Part shown: piece by piece, positions 53,722 through 62,743 of the stretch
Position numbering within the stretch: the stretch's first letter is position 1
How the letters are laid out: the number at the start of each line of letters is the position of its first letter
Assembly (NCBI GenBank): GCA_049671305.1
Contig: JBATUR010000022.1
Coordinates: forward strand, 1 to 64,000
Source of the DNA: CADCTM01 sp049671305
GTDB taxonomy: Bacteria > Cyanobacteriota > Cyanobacteriia > Cyanobacteriales > Coleofasciculaceae
Direction of reading: 5' to 3'
Length of the DNA: 64,000 bases
Program-made: the position numbers and the translations under genes
The notes under the pieces: generated by a model
What the model saw: the letters and a program-made list of their open reading frames with translations, nothing else
Database searches by the model: none
What the model was told of the DNA's origin: nothing

Positions 53722-55299
53722 CTAACTGATAGGTGATGAATTATTTTGACATTCTACTAATCTTGCCGCCAGCGCCGCACCGACTAAATCCCACTTGCCT
53801 AAAACAACCCCATCAATGCCGCCTGCTGGCAAATGACCGAGTGGTGCGATATTTTGGTCAAAGGTGAGATCTGAGTATTGTAGCCAATTGCCATGACGGC
53901 GCCAACCTAAGCGATCGCCAAATTTACACCAAATCGCATAATCAAGATCAATCTTCCCTCCAATACTCTGCCAAACTTGTTTTTGCACACTATAACCAAA
54001 ACGTCCCTCGCTATAACTTACCCAAAGGCGATCGAGCATACACAAGTCTTGACAAGGAAACTTCTCAAAATCTTCTGCCCTAATCCAACCGGCTTCGGTT
54101 CGCTCAGATACTTGTAGTAAGATTTTTCTAGTTTCCACATCTGCTTCTTTCCAACGTCTTTCTAACAATAACTGGCGTAATTGGCGATAACTGAGTGGAC
54201 AATCAGTAATACTGGGATTCAAATCATTTTGTTGAGCAGATATTGACGTAAGCAATGCTTCTTCTACTACAATATCTGTATCTCCCTGTAGTTTTCCGCC
54301 TTCCAAAAATTGAGGCTTTAACGAATTATCTTCAGCCATTGGCACAATCTTTTGCTCAGATATAGTTGGACTGATAGCAGATCGAACTGTCTTTAAATCT
54401 GCTAATACTTCATCAACACATTGATAGCGATCCTTTGGTAAATCTTGCAGCAATTTATCTAAAACCTGTCCTAAGTTTTGACTAATTGTGTTTTTTTTAG
54501 GCAGATATTCTCGCCAGCGCCAGCGACATTGCCGCGCATCATAAACATCACCAGAACCATCTACTTTTGGCAGATGTTGAGTTAATAAACAAACGCAAGT
54601 AACACCTAAACTATACAAATCACTTGCAGGAAAAGCCTGTCCGCGCATTTGTTCAAGTGGTGTATATCCGGCAGTACCAACGGTTGTGCCGACTGTGCCA
54701 ACTGTTCCTGTTGATAATTTAGAAACGCCAAAGTCAATTAAAATTAGTCGTCCTAGTTTCTGGTTTTTCTTAGTACGACGGCGCATAATATTGCCTGGTT
54801 TGATATCTCGATGAATTACACCCCGTGCGTGGATAAACTTGAGTACGGGTAATAAATCAGCAAGTAGCTGTCTAATTTTTAGTTCATTAAAAGCACCTTC
54901 AATAATTAACTCTTGCGTTAAATCCAACCCATCGATAAATTCTTGTACTAGATATAGTTGTTTATCTTGTTCAAAGAATGCCAAAAGTCGAGGAATTTGT
55001 GGATGTTCTCCTAGTTGCAATAAGCGTTTTGCTTCTTGGTTAAACATTTCGGTCGCTTTACTTAGGGCGACTGGATCAGCTTGAATATCAGATGATGGGG
55101 AAAACTGCTTAATCACACACAGAGCATTCATGCAGTCTAAATCAACTGCTTGATAAGTTCTGCCAAAACCACCGCCGCCGATGTATTTAATCGCCCGGTA
55201 GCGGTTTCTTAGGAGAAGATAAGCGCCGCAACTTTGACAATATTTGGCAGTATCGGGATTAAGACGCTCATAACAGTGGGTATTGATGCAGTAAATCAT
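53722..55299 (-). CDS. Zinc-ribbon Ser/Thr kinase fused to GUN4 domain
   Basis: The 525-residue protein starts with a zinc ribbon (MIYCINTHCYERLNP, AKYCQSCGAYL) and a Hanks kinase (about 32-305) with GGGGFGRTYQA, CVIKQFS, VIHRDIKPGNIM and LIDFGVSK. A linker leads to a C-terminal GUN4 domain (about 375-510): LSYRQLRQLLLERRWKEADV, DFEKFPCQDLCMLDRLWVSY and FGYSVQKQVWQSIGGK. GUN4 binds porphyrins and stimulates Mg-chelatase. Here it may let the kinase sense tetrapyrroles. The kinase half parallels the WD40 kinase at 30501. The locus sits upstream of metK, on the same strand. Confidence 0.93.
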   Translation of the reverse strand: MIYCINTHCYERLNPDTAKYCQSCGAYLLLRNRYRAIKYIGGGGFGRTYQAVDLDCMNALCVIKQFSPSSDIQADPVALSKATEMFNQEAKRLLQLGEHPQIPRLLAFFEQDKQLYLVQEFIDGLDLTQELIIEGAFNELKIRQLLADLLPVLKFIHARGVIHRDIKPGNIMRRRTKKNQKLGRLILIDFGVSKLSTGTVGTVGTTVGTAGYTPLEQMRGQAFPASDLYSLGVTCVCLLTQHLPKVDGSGDVYDARQCRWRWREYLPKKNTISQNLGQVLDKLLQDLPKDRYQCVDEVLADLKTVRSAISPTISEQKIVPMAEDNSLKPQFLEGGKLQGDTDIVVEEALLTSISAQQNDLNPSITDCPLSYRQLRQLLLERRWKEADVETRKILLQVSERTEAGWIRAEDFEKFPCQDLCMLDRLWVSYSEGRFGYSVQKQVWQSIGGKIDLDYAIWCKFGDRLGWRRHGNWLQYSDLTFDQNIAPLGHLPAGGIDGVVLGKWDLVGAALAARLVECQNNSSPIS

Positions 55300-55564
55300 A
55301 CCTGGGAAGGTTCACCTGGTTGAGTATATAGTAGGTCTTCCTAAGAGAAAAAATTCGCTGAAATAATAATAATCATCAAGCTATTAAGGATTGTTAAGGT
55401 AGGTGTTCTCAACATGGCTATTAAGTCTTAAGCTAATCAAGCGCCCGATATCCTTCTTCTCCTTTCTTAGAACCTATTAAGATAAAACTTGCCTGAGTAG
55501 ATAGCTGTCAAGCAGTCTCCTAAAATCTACTAAGGTATCAAGGTTATGAATTAAAGGTGCTGTT

Positions 55565-56878
55565 GTGGTTTTGAAAGTTGGTTTGTTAGGGCTGGGAACG
55601 GTTGGTACAGGTACAGTGGAGATTTTGCAGAACCCAGAGGGACGTAATTCGCTGCTGCAAGATTTGGAAATTCAGCGGGTGGGAGTGCGATCGCTTTCTT
55701 TACAACGTCAGGTGTCACTACCATCAGAAGTCATGACAACGGATCTAGAATCAATTGTCACTGATCCAGAGATAGATATTGTAGTGGAAGTGATGGGTGG
55801 TTTGGAGCCAGCGCGATCGCTTATACTCAAGGCGATCGCTCATGGTAAGCATATCGTCACCGCCAATAAAGCAGCGATCGCACGTTTTGGTGATGAAATC
55901 TTCAGCGCAGCCGAAAAAGCTGGCGTCTACGTCCTCCTAGAAGCGGCTGTTGGCGGTGGTATCCCCGTCATCCAACCCCTCAAGCAGTCTTTAGGCGTTA
56001 ACCGCATTCACAGCATCACAGGCATCGTCAACGGCACAACCAACTACATCCTGACGCGGATGCAAACCGAAGGCGGCGAATTTGCTGATATCCTTGCAGA
56101 CGCTCAAAAACTCGGTTATGCCGAAGCTGACCCGACGGCAGATGTGGATGGCTTAGATGCTGCTGATAAAATTGCCATCTTGGCATCCTTAGCCTTTGGC
56201 GGACGAATAAAATTAGAAGACGTAGCTTGTGAAGGCATTCGCCAAGTTAGTACCACCGATATTGCTTACGCCCAAAAATTAGGATTTACCATCAAACTCC
56301 TAGCACTGGCAAAACGAGAAAAAACCACCTCTAGTGACACTCCAGACGCCGAAATGCTGCAGGTAAGTGTGCAACCAACTCTTGTCCCCACAACTCATCC
56401 TCTTGCCAGTATCAACGGTGTTTATAATGCAATTTTGATAGAAGGAGAACCAATTGGACAAGTGATGTTTTTTGGTCCCGGTGCCGGTGCCGGTCCTACT
56501 GCTAGCGCCGTCGTCTCAGATATTTTAAACATTGCCGCCGTCTTAAAAACAGCAGGAACAAATCACCAACTGCATCCTTTATTAAGCTGTTCTCATCAAC
56601 ATTATTGCCGAATTGCGCCAAGTTCCGAAGTAGTAACCAGGTTTTATGCCCGTTTTCTGACCAAAGATAGTCCTGGTGTAATTGGTAAGTTGGGGACTTG
56701 CTTTGGCAGCCATCATGTTAGTTTAGAATCGATTGTTCAAACTGGTTTCCAAGCAGACTTTGCCGAAATTGTGGTGGTTACTCACGATGTACAGGCAGGA
56801 AATTTTCAACAAGCGCTTGAGGAAATTCGTACACTAGAAGCTGTGGAAAGTATTCCTAGTATTTTGCAAGTACTTTAA
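55565..56878 (+). CDS. hom: Homoserine dehydrogenase
   Basis: The GTG start 55565 (MVLKVGLLGLGTVGTGTVEI) gives 437 residues. The NAD(P)-binding Rossmann motif is at the N-terminus, then VEVMGGLEPARSLILKAIAH, VTANKAAIARFGDEIF, the catalytic region GIVNGTTNYILTRM and ADPTADVDGLDAADKIAILA. A C-terminal ACT domain (about 355-437; KDSPGVIGKLGTCFGSHHVS) is the allosteric threonine-sensing module. It catalyses reduction of aspartate semialdehyde to homoserine for threonine and methionine synthesis. Length is normal. Confidence 0.96.
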   Translation: MVLKVGLLGLGTVGTGTVEILQNPEGRNSLLQDLEIQRVGVRSLSLQRQVSLPSEVMTTDLESIVTDPEIDIVVEVMGGLEPARSLILKAIAHGKHIVTANKAAIARFGDEIFSAAEKAGVYVLLEAAVGGGIPVIQPLKQSLGVNRIHSITGIVNGTTNYILTRMQTEGGEFADILADAQKLGYAEADPTADVDGLDAADKIAILASLAFGGRIKLEDVACEGIRQVSTTDIAYAQKLGFTIKLLALAKREKTTSSDTPDAEMLQVSVQPTLVPTTHPLASINGVYNAILIEGEPIGQVMFFGPGAGAGPTASAVVSDILNIAAVLKTAGTNHQLHPLLSCSHQHYCRIAPSSEVVTRFYARFLTKDSPGVIGKLGTCFGSHHVSLESIVQTGFQADFAEIVVVTHDVQAGNFQQALEEIRTLEAVESIPSILQVL

Positions 56879-56913
56879 TCTTCGTTATTGGCATTTTTAC
56901 TAATCGCTAACTT

Positions 56914-57831
56914 ATGAAATCTTGCTGGTTTCTCATTTCAACCCTGACATTACTGCTTACTCCAACACTTTTAAAAGCGAATGCAGATAGTAGTTTTTTT
57001 GTGTCTCAGGGTAATCAATTAATCACGCCAAGTGATTCACCGCAGTTAAAAGTCTGCCAAGCACCGCTACTTTCTCGTTTAACTCGTCACAAAGTAGCTG
57101 CGGGTGAAACAGTTGCAAGTATTGCTAACAAATACAATCTAATTCCTGCAACTGTATTAGGTTTAAATCCCAGTTTAAAAAGTGGAAAAATGCCCCTTGG
57201 CAGTGAAATTTTGATTCCTCCTTTTAATGGCATTCGTGTTGCTGTTCCTAAAGGTTCCAATTGGCAGGACGTTGCCGCAGCTTACGGTATGCGGGCAGAT
57301 ATTTTGTATGAATTAAATGGTTGTCAAAAGCAGCCTCAACAAGTTTTTGTGCCGGGGGTAAGTTGGACAACACAGGCAAATGCGCGTCAAGATACTTTTA
57401 GTGGTTTTGCTGGTTATCCAATGCCCGCAACGGCAACAGTTGGACTTAGTTACGGTTGGCATCAAAACCCTAATACGGGGCAGGCGATTTTTCATAGCGG
57501 GGTAGACTTACTAGCAAAAGTGGGGACGCCCGTACTTGCTGTTGAGGCGGGAACGGTTGCTTTTGCAGGTACTCAAGGTAGTTATGGAAATTTGATTGTG
57601 ATTAATCACGAAGGTGGACGACAAACCCGTTATGCTCATTTGCAGGATCTGAGTGTGGCGGCAGGAAATGCAGTTAAGGCGGGAGATAAAATTGGTACGG
57701 TTGGTGTTACTGGTAAACCAGATGTTGACCAAGCACATTTGCATTTTGAAGTGCGTTATTTTTCGTCTCAAGGATGGGTAGCACAAGATCCGGTTCCTAA
57801 TCTGAAGGCAAAACCTAGTGCACAGAGGTAG
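56914..57831 (+). CDS. LysM-M23 peptidase (cell-wall endopeptidase)
   Basis: The 305-residue protein has a signal peptide (MKSCWFLISTLTLLLTPTLL, then KANA), a LysM domain (about 60-110; RHKVAAGETVASIANKYNLI, PLGSEILIPPF) and a second partial LysM-like region. The C-terminal M23 peptidase has HSGVDLLAKVGTPVLAVEAG with the zinc histidine and aspartate, and AHLHFEVRYF with the second pair. It would cleave peptidoglycan cross-links in the periplasm. It begins 35 bases after hom in the same direction. Confidence 0.92.
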   Translation: MKSCWFLISTLTLLLTPTLLKANADSSFFVSQGNQLITPSDSPQLKVCQAPLLSRLTRHKVAAGETVASIANKYNLIPATVLGLNPSLKSGKMPLGSEILIPPFNGIRVAVPKGSNWQDVAAAYGMRADILYELNGCQKQPQQVFVPGVSWTTQANARQDTFSGFAGYPMPATATVGLSYGWHQNPNTGQAIFHSGVDLLAKVGTPVLAVEAGTVAFAGTQGSYGNLIVINHEGGRQTRYAHLQDLSVAAGNAVKAGDKIGTVGVTGKPDVDQAHLHFEVRYFSSQGWVAQDPVPNLKAKPSAQR

Positions 57832-57883
57832 AGACTTTTTTGATTGAGAAAACTTAGGGGTGGTGCGCGATAGGCACGGGGGC

Positions 57884-57907
57884 AGGGGCGTACGGTTGTA
57901 CGCCCCT
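57884..57907. repeat. GC-rich hairpin between convergent M23 and glgA genes
   Basis: AGGGGCGTAC (57884-57893) pairs exactly with GTACGCCCCT (57898-57907) around GGTT. Such TAGGGGCGTAC hairpins are a dispersed family in many cyanobacteria (from memory). A role in termination is inferred from its place. Confidence 0.85.
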
Positions 57908-57926
57908 ACTATGAAGAATGGGTAGG

Positions 57927-59354
57927 TTAACTAACCACTGCCGCGATCGCTTCTTCAGCCTCAGAAACTGCTTCTTCTTGTGGTAAACCGAGGATGTCTT
58001 TGTACATCCGGATGTAGTCAACTGCTGACTTATCCCAGCTAAAATCTTCTTTCATGCCACGCTTTTGTAAGGCGTGCCATTGGTCTTTAAAGCGGAAGGC
58101 TTCACTTGTACGCGCCATGCAAGTATAGAAGTCTAGGGCTTCATAGCGGTCAAAGCAGTAGCCTGTACCAGTTTGGTTGACGGGATCATGGTGCGAAACT
58201 GTATCGACAAGACCGCCAGTGCGTCGCACAATGGGTACACAGCCGTAACGCATGGCTAGCATTTGGCTGATGCCGCAAGGTTCAAAGCGTGAAGGCATTA
58301 AGAAGGCGTCACTGCCTGCATAGATGCGGCGCGAGAGGGCATCGTTGTATAGTAGTTGGGCAGACATTCGACCACGATAACGGGATGCCATTTCCCACAT
58401 TTGGGTTTCATAATAGCGATCGCCTGTACCTAATAGGATAAATTGACTATCGGTATATGCCATAAAGCGATCGAGTACTTGAATTAGTAAATCAATGCCT
58501 TTTTGGTCAACTAAGCGCGTTACCATACCCATGAGGAAGGTTTCAGAATTAACTTGCAAACCGATTTCTTCTTGTATGGCAATTTTGTTAGCGCTACGTG
58601 CCTCTAGGTTATCGACACTAAACTTTTGAGGGATGAGTTTATCAGTTTCGGGGTTATAACTTTCGGTATCAATGCCATTAACAATACCGACGGTTTTGCC
58701 GCTGATAAATGATAGTAACCCTTCTAAGGTTTCACCATATTCAGCGGTACGAATTTGTTCGGCGTAGGTAGGTGAAACTGTGTTAACGCGATCGGCAAAT
58801 TGTACTGCTGCCGCCATTGTATTATGCCCTTGCATATACCACGGACACCAGGTAATCTTTTGTAAGAACCAGCTCCAAGGACCTTGATAAGCTAGGTTGT
58901 GGATGGTGAAGACAGTGCTAATATCTGGGTCTTGATGCATCCAGACTGGAATCATGCCTGTATGCCAGTCGTGGCAGTGTATAACTTGCGGTTTCCAATA
59001 ATTCCAGCAAAACTCCGCCGCACCGTTGGCAAACAGGGTAAAACGCCAGTCTTCATCATCGCCACCGTAAATACTGCGCCCAGCGAAAACAGGATGTCCG
59101 AATAGATATAAGGGAACATCAGTACCTGGTAAAACTGTCTCATGGACAGAGAAATCTTGGAACATGGCGCTGCCGTACCAGACAGGATCGCCTTCGATCT
59201 TCATTTTGTCTGGTAAAAAGCCGTAATATGGCATGAATATCCGCACATCGTGCCCCATTTGTCTTAAGACTTTTGGTAGTGCACCAACGACATCTCCCAT
59301 ACCACCGACTTTGGCTATCGGCGCTGCTTCTGCGGCAACAAATAGAATTTTCAT
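57927..59354 (-). CDS. glgA: Glycogen synthase
   Basis: The 475-residue GT5 enzyme extends alpha-1,4-glucan chains from ADP-glucose. The N-terminal KVGGMGDVVGALPKVLRQMG carries the conserved ADP-glucose-binding motif, with HDWHTGMIPVWM, FTIHNLAYQG and NTVSPTYAEQI following. The C-terminal nucleotide domain has NGIDTESYNPETD, LLGTGDRYYETQMW, PSRFEPCGISQMLAMRYGCV and RRTGGLVDTV. All usual positions are present, so it should be active. It stands alone, convergent with the M23 gene. Confidence 0.96.
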   Translation of the reverse strand: MKILFVAAEAAPIAKVGGMGDVVGALPKVLRQMGHDVRIFMPYYGFLPDKMKIEGDPVWYGSAMFQDFSVHETVLPGTDVPLYLFGHPVFAGRSIYGGDDEDWRFTLFANGAAEFCWNYWKPQVIHCHDWHTGMIPVWMHQDPDISTVFTIHNLAYQGPWSWFLQKITWCPWYMQGHNTMAAAVQFADRVNTVSPTYAEQIRTAEYGETLEGLLSFISGKTVGIVNGIDTESYNPETDKLIPQKFSVDNLEARSANKIAIQEEIGLQVNSETFLMGMVTRLVDQKGIDLLIQVLDRFMAYTDSQFILLGTGDRYYETQMWEMASRYRGRMSAQLLYNDALSRRIYAGSDAFLMPSRFEPCGISQMLAMRYGCVPIVRRTGGLVDTVSHHDPVNQTGTGYCFDRYEALDFYTCMARTSEAFRFKDQWHALQKRGMKEDFSWDKSAVDYIRMYKDILGLPQEEAVSEAEEAIAAVVS

Positions 59355-59583
59355 GTTGATTTGTGTGTGATCTTAGATAGTCATACCAGTTAATGGTCAT
59401 CGTATCTAGAGATCTGCACACTTGTCTGTTATTTTTGGGAGATATTTTTGAAGATGTGGCGGCGGCACGGTTGGGTTTGCTAGCCTGCTAAGGATATAAA
59501 GGAAAAAGATCGGTAATAATAGATCCTTCTCACTTGTTGAGAACTGAAGTCCTCTAATACAATTGTACTAAGGCATTAGCAAT

Positions 59584-61530
59584 ATGAAAAAACTAATGCG
59601 GCGATTTTCCTTTCTCAGTATATGCAAAGCCAGATTGGAGCTAGGGAAATGTTTATCTCAGTATAGAAAGCGGTCGCTCAATTTAATGATACCGTTGATG
59701 CTGATTGGTACAACGCTGATTGTTGGTGTAATTGCGATCGCTAGTTACCAGACAGTGCGAGAGCTCATTGTTGAAAAACTTAAGCAAAATGCCCTACAAG
59801 AAGTCAGTCAGGGTACAAATAACATTGATCAATGGCTGGCTATCCAAAAAGCTGAAGTACAAACCCTTGCTAATACCCCGACTGTACGTTCTTTAAATCG
59901 GCTAATTGTTGAACCATATTTACAATCAGAAGTAAAGCGACTTAATGATTTTTTCTTCTTTTTAGTAGCTAATGCTGATGGCTCATATTACAATACCCAA
60001 GTTGGTCGTGCCCAAGCAAATCTCAAAGATCGTGAGTATTTTAAAAAGGCTATAGCTGGACAACTTAATATTTCTGATCCTTTAATCAGTCGTACTACCA
60101 AAAAAACTGTAATTTTCATCGTTGCCCCAATTCAAAAAAACACCTCAGCTAACAGTGCTGCTATTGGTGTATTCGGTGGTAGCTTCAAAGTTGATCGGCT
60201 AATTAAGGTGGTAAATCAACTTAAATATGGAAACAATAGCTATGCTTTTGCTCTCAATTCTCAAGGAGAAGTTATTGCTCATCCCAACTCAAAATTAATT
60301 GGCACATTTGAACAACCTGCACCAAGTTTGCTCAATTCGACTGATCCGAATTTGGCAGCAATTGCCCGTCGTATGGTAAACCGCGAACAAGGCATTGAAT
60401 TAAGGCAATTTGATGGTACTTTGAAATACATTGCCTATGTGCCTCTGCAAGAAACAAATTGGTCTATTGCACTAGTTATTCCTCAACAAAATATAGAATC
60501 AAAATTAAGTTCGCTAAATTGGCTTGCCTTTACCCTGGGTATACTGCCAATCATTTCGGCTTTTGTAGTTTGGAGACAAATTAGACTATCTCAAAAAGCC
60601 AAAATCCAGGTTAAACTTTTACGTCAAACTCAAGGAGAATTGCAGCAACAAACCCAAGATTTGGAACAAGCACTAGAAGAACTAAAACGAACTCATTCTC
60701 ACTTGATCCAAAGCGAAAAAATGTCTAGTTTGGGTCAATTAGTAGCCGGAGTTGCTCACGAAATCAACAATCCAGTCAACTTTATTTCCAATAATATTAA
60801 CTATGCTGACGAATATACTAAAGACTTGCTAAAAATACTAGAACTATATCAGCAATACTATCCCAATCCTACGCCAGAACTAACTGAACAAATTAGTACT
60901 ATTGATCTTGATTTCTTAGTTAAAGATTTACCCAAATTGATTAATTCCATGAAAGTTGGAGCCGACCGCATTCAAAATATTGTAGTTTCTTTGAGAAACT
61001 TTTCTCGTAAAGATGAATCAGAAATGAAAGCGGTTGATATTCATGAAGGCATCAATAGCACGTTGATGCTTCTACAATATCGGCTTAAAGCCAAGCCTGA
61101 ATATCTAGGTATTGAAGTTATTAAAAAGTACGGAGATTTGCCCTTAATTGAGTGTTGTGCAAGTCAACTAAACCAAGTATTTATGAACATTCTTACTAAT
61201 GCAATTGATGCTTTAGAAGAGTGTGATAAACAACGAACTGAGCTTGAATTAGTCCAAACTCCTACTATTAAAATTATTACTTCTTTAGTTGAGAAGAAAT
61301 GGATAAAAATTCAGATATCAGATAATGGCTCAGGTATTCCAGAAAGTTTGCAAAAACAAATTTTTGATCCTTTTTTTACAACCAAACCTGTTGGTAAAGG
61401 TACAGGTTTGGGTTTATCTATTAGCTACAAAATTGTGACTGAAAAACATCAGGGACGATTACGGTGTAATTCTTGTTTTAAGCATGGTACAGAATTTATT
61501 ATAGAAATTCCTTCGCATAATTCAAATTAA
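59584..61530 (+). CDS. Cache-domain sensor histidine kinase
   Basis: The 648-residue protein has a membrane helix near 35-57, a periplasmic double-Cache-like sensor (about 60-300; DREYFKKAIAGQLNISDPLI, KYIAYVPLQETNWSIALV) and a second helix (about 308-330). A coiled-coil linker leads to a HisKA with KMSSLGQLVAGVAHEINNPV (H392) and a HATPase with GTGLGLSISYKIV. No HAMP is clear. The kinase half closely matches that of the ethylene-receptor kinase at 27773. Cache domains bind amino acids or organic acids; the ligand here is unknown. No response regulator is adjacent. Confidence 0.91.
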   Translation: MKKLMRRFSFLSICKARLELGKCLSQYRKRSLNLMIPLMLIGTTLIVGVIAIASYQTVRELIVEKLKQNALQEVSQGTNNIDQWLAIQKAEVQTLANTPTVRSLNRLIVEPYLQSEVKRLNDFFFFLVANADGSYYNTQVGRAQANLKDREYFKKAIAGQLNISDPLISRTTKKTVIFIVAPIQKNTSANSAAIGVFGGSFKVDRLIKVVNQLKYGNNSYAFALNSQGEVIAHPNSKLIGTFEQPAPSLLNSTDPNLAAIARRMVNREQGIELRQFDGTLKYIAYVPLQETNWSIALVIPQQNIESKLSSLNWLAFTLGILPIISAFVVWRQIRLSQKAKIQVKLLRQTQGELQQQTQDLEQALEELKRTHSHLIQSEKMSSLGQLVAGVAHEINNPVNFISNNINYADEYTKDLLKILELYQQYYPNPTPELTEQISTIDLDFLVKDLPKLINSMKVGADRIQNIVVSLRNFSRKDESEMKAVDIHEGINSTLMLLQYRLKAKPEYLGIEVIKKYGDLPLIECCASQLNQVFMNILTNAIDALEECDKQRTELELVQTPTIKIITSLVEKKWIKIQISDNGSGIPESLQKQIFDPFFTTKPVGKGTGLGLSISYKIVTEKHQGRLRCNSCFKHGTEFIIEIPSHNSN

Positions 61531-61545
61531 AGCTGTTGTACTAAA

Positions 61546-62460
61546 TTAAACAGATGCCAGTGTTGGTGTTAAGGTGGGTAGCCATTCTTGACGCAATTTA
61601 TTAATCGCGTCTTCCTTCAACTTCGCTTCAATCTCAATCCAAGGTGCATGACTATAAGAACTTGGCATTACGGTAATTAAATCGCTATGATGTCGGTCAT
61701 TAAAGCCTTCACAACCATTAGAAATATGCACTAATTGCCATTCACGAGGACACCAAGTAGTTGCCGCAGCTTCTACCATTTCAGCAACGCTAGGATGTTC
61801 GTAACTATCCAATTTTTCATGAATAACATGATGATGAGCATCGAATACCATTGGGATTTTTGCTTGCTGACAAACTGCTAAAATTTCCTGGGCACTATAA
61901 GCATATTCATCATTTTCTAAAGCTAATCTGCTGCGAATTGCTTCAGGTAAATTGCTAATTACTTCTATTAGTCGCTCGGAGCGATCGCTTTTTCCGCCAT
62001 GAATTTCAATCATTGCCCACGGTGAGCGCGGTTGCCCCAATTTATCCATGACCATTGCTTGATAATTTAAAATCTTGATACTATTAGCAATAACGTCAGG
62101 ACTATCAGAACTTAAGACCACAAATTGATCAGGATGCAGGACAATACGGATAGCTGAATCAATGGCACGTTGCCCAGTTTGCAGAATTTCTGTATCCAAT
62201 TCATTGACAATATTTTCTCCTAATTCCGTATCAGCAAAAGGAAAAAGACTAGAAGTAACTCGATAAAGCTTGATATTGTTAGCCAAACAAAAATCAATTG
62301 CTAAATTCAAACGTTGCAGATTATCTTTATATAGATTTCGCAGCATTTCTGCTTGCTCAGGTTCAGAAAACTGCAATAATCGCTTACGTGTAAGCGCCCG
62401 GTAGCGCACTTCCTTAGATGCTGTGATACAGACTAATCCTAATTGTGGAGTCAAGTTCAT
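61546..62460 (-). CDS. uvsE: UV damage endonuclease
   Basis: The 304-residue TIM-barrel enzyme nicks DNA next to UV photoproducts. Motifs include LGLVCITASKEVRYRALTRK, NLQRLNLAIDFCLANNIKLY, RVTSSLFPFADTELG, the metal-binding LHPDQFVVLSSDSP, the MIEIHGGKSDRSERL segment, LALENDEYAYSAQEIL and PMVFDAHHHVIHE, all characteristic of UvsE/UVDE. The metal ligands are present. It converges on the Cache kinase with 15 bases between stops. Confidence 0.94.
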   Translation of the reverse strand: MNLTPQLGLVCITASKEVRYRALTRKRLLQFSEPEQAEMLRNLYKDNLQRLNLAIDFCLANNIKLYRVTSSLFPFADTELGENIVNELDTEILQTGQRAIDSAIRIVLHPDQFVVLSSDSPDVIANSIKILNYQAMVMDKLGQPRSPWAMIEIHGGKSDRSERLIEVISNLPEAIRSRLALENDEYAYSAQEILAVCQQAKIPMVFDAHHHVIHEKLDSYEHPSVAEMVEAAATTWCPREWQLVHISNGCEGFNDRHHSDLITVMPSSYSHAPWIEIEAKLKEDAINKLRQEWLPTLTPTLASV

Positions 62461-62549
62461 TAGATTGATTATTTTTATTATTTAATAGTTTCTTTTATAA
62501 TCTATTTTTAGCTTCCAAACACCCATCATAAGAGAGAATTGGTAAATTC

Positions 62550-62582
62550 AGATCCCCGACTTCTTAAAGAAGTCGGGGATCT
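62550..62582. repeat. Palindromic repeat, AGATCCCCGACTTCTT family, copy 2
   Basis: The same 16-base arms as at 30416 (62550-62565 and 62567-62582), with A instead of C at the centre. It lies between uvsE and the ftsH terminator. Confidence 0.9.
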
Positions 62583-62596
62583 CCTCTTCACCCAAT

Positions 62597-62626
62597 AAAA
62601 AAGGGCAGCACCTGAGAATGCTACCC
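62597..62626 (-). terminator. Rho-independent terminator after ftsH
   Basis: On the reverse strand GGGTAGCA pairs with TGCTGCCC (62603-62610 with 62619-62626; one G-U, 8-base loop) and is followed by TTTTTT. Confidence 0.8.
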
Positions 62627-62743
62627 CAAAAATATCTCGTTAAAAACTTAAAAATCGTTATAAAAATTCAATGTTAGAGTCAATTGGGTTAAGTAAGGAA
62701 TTTAAAAGATTGCCTTTTCAACTCCTTACTTCCCATCACCTAC

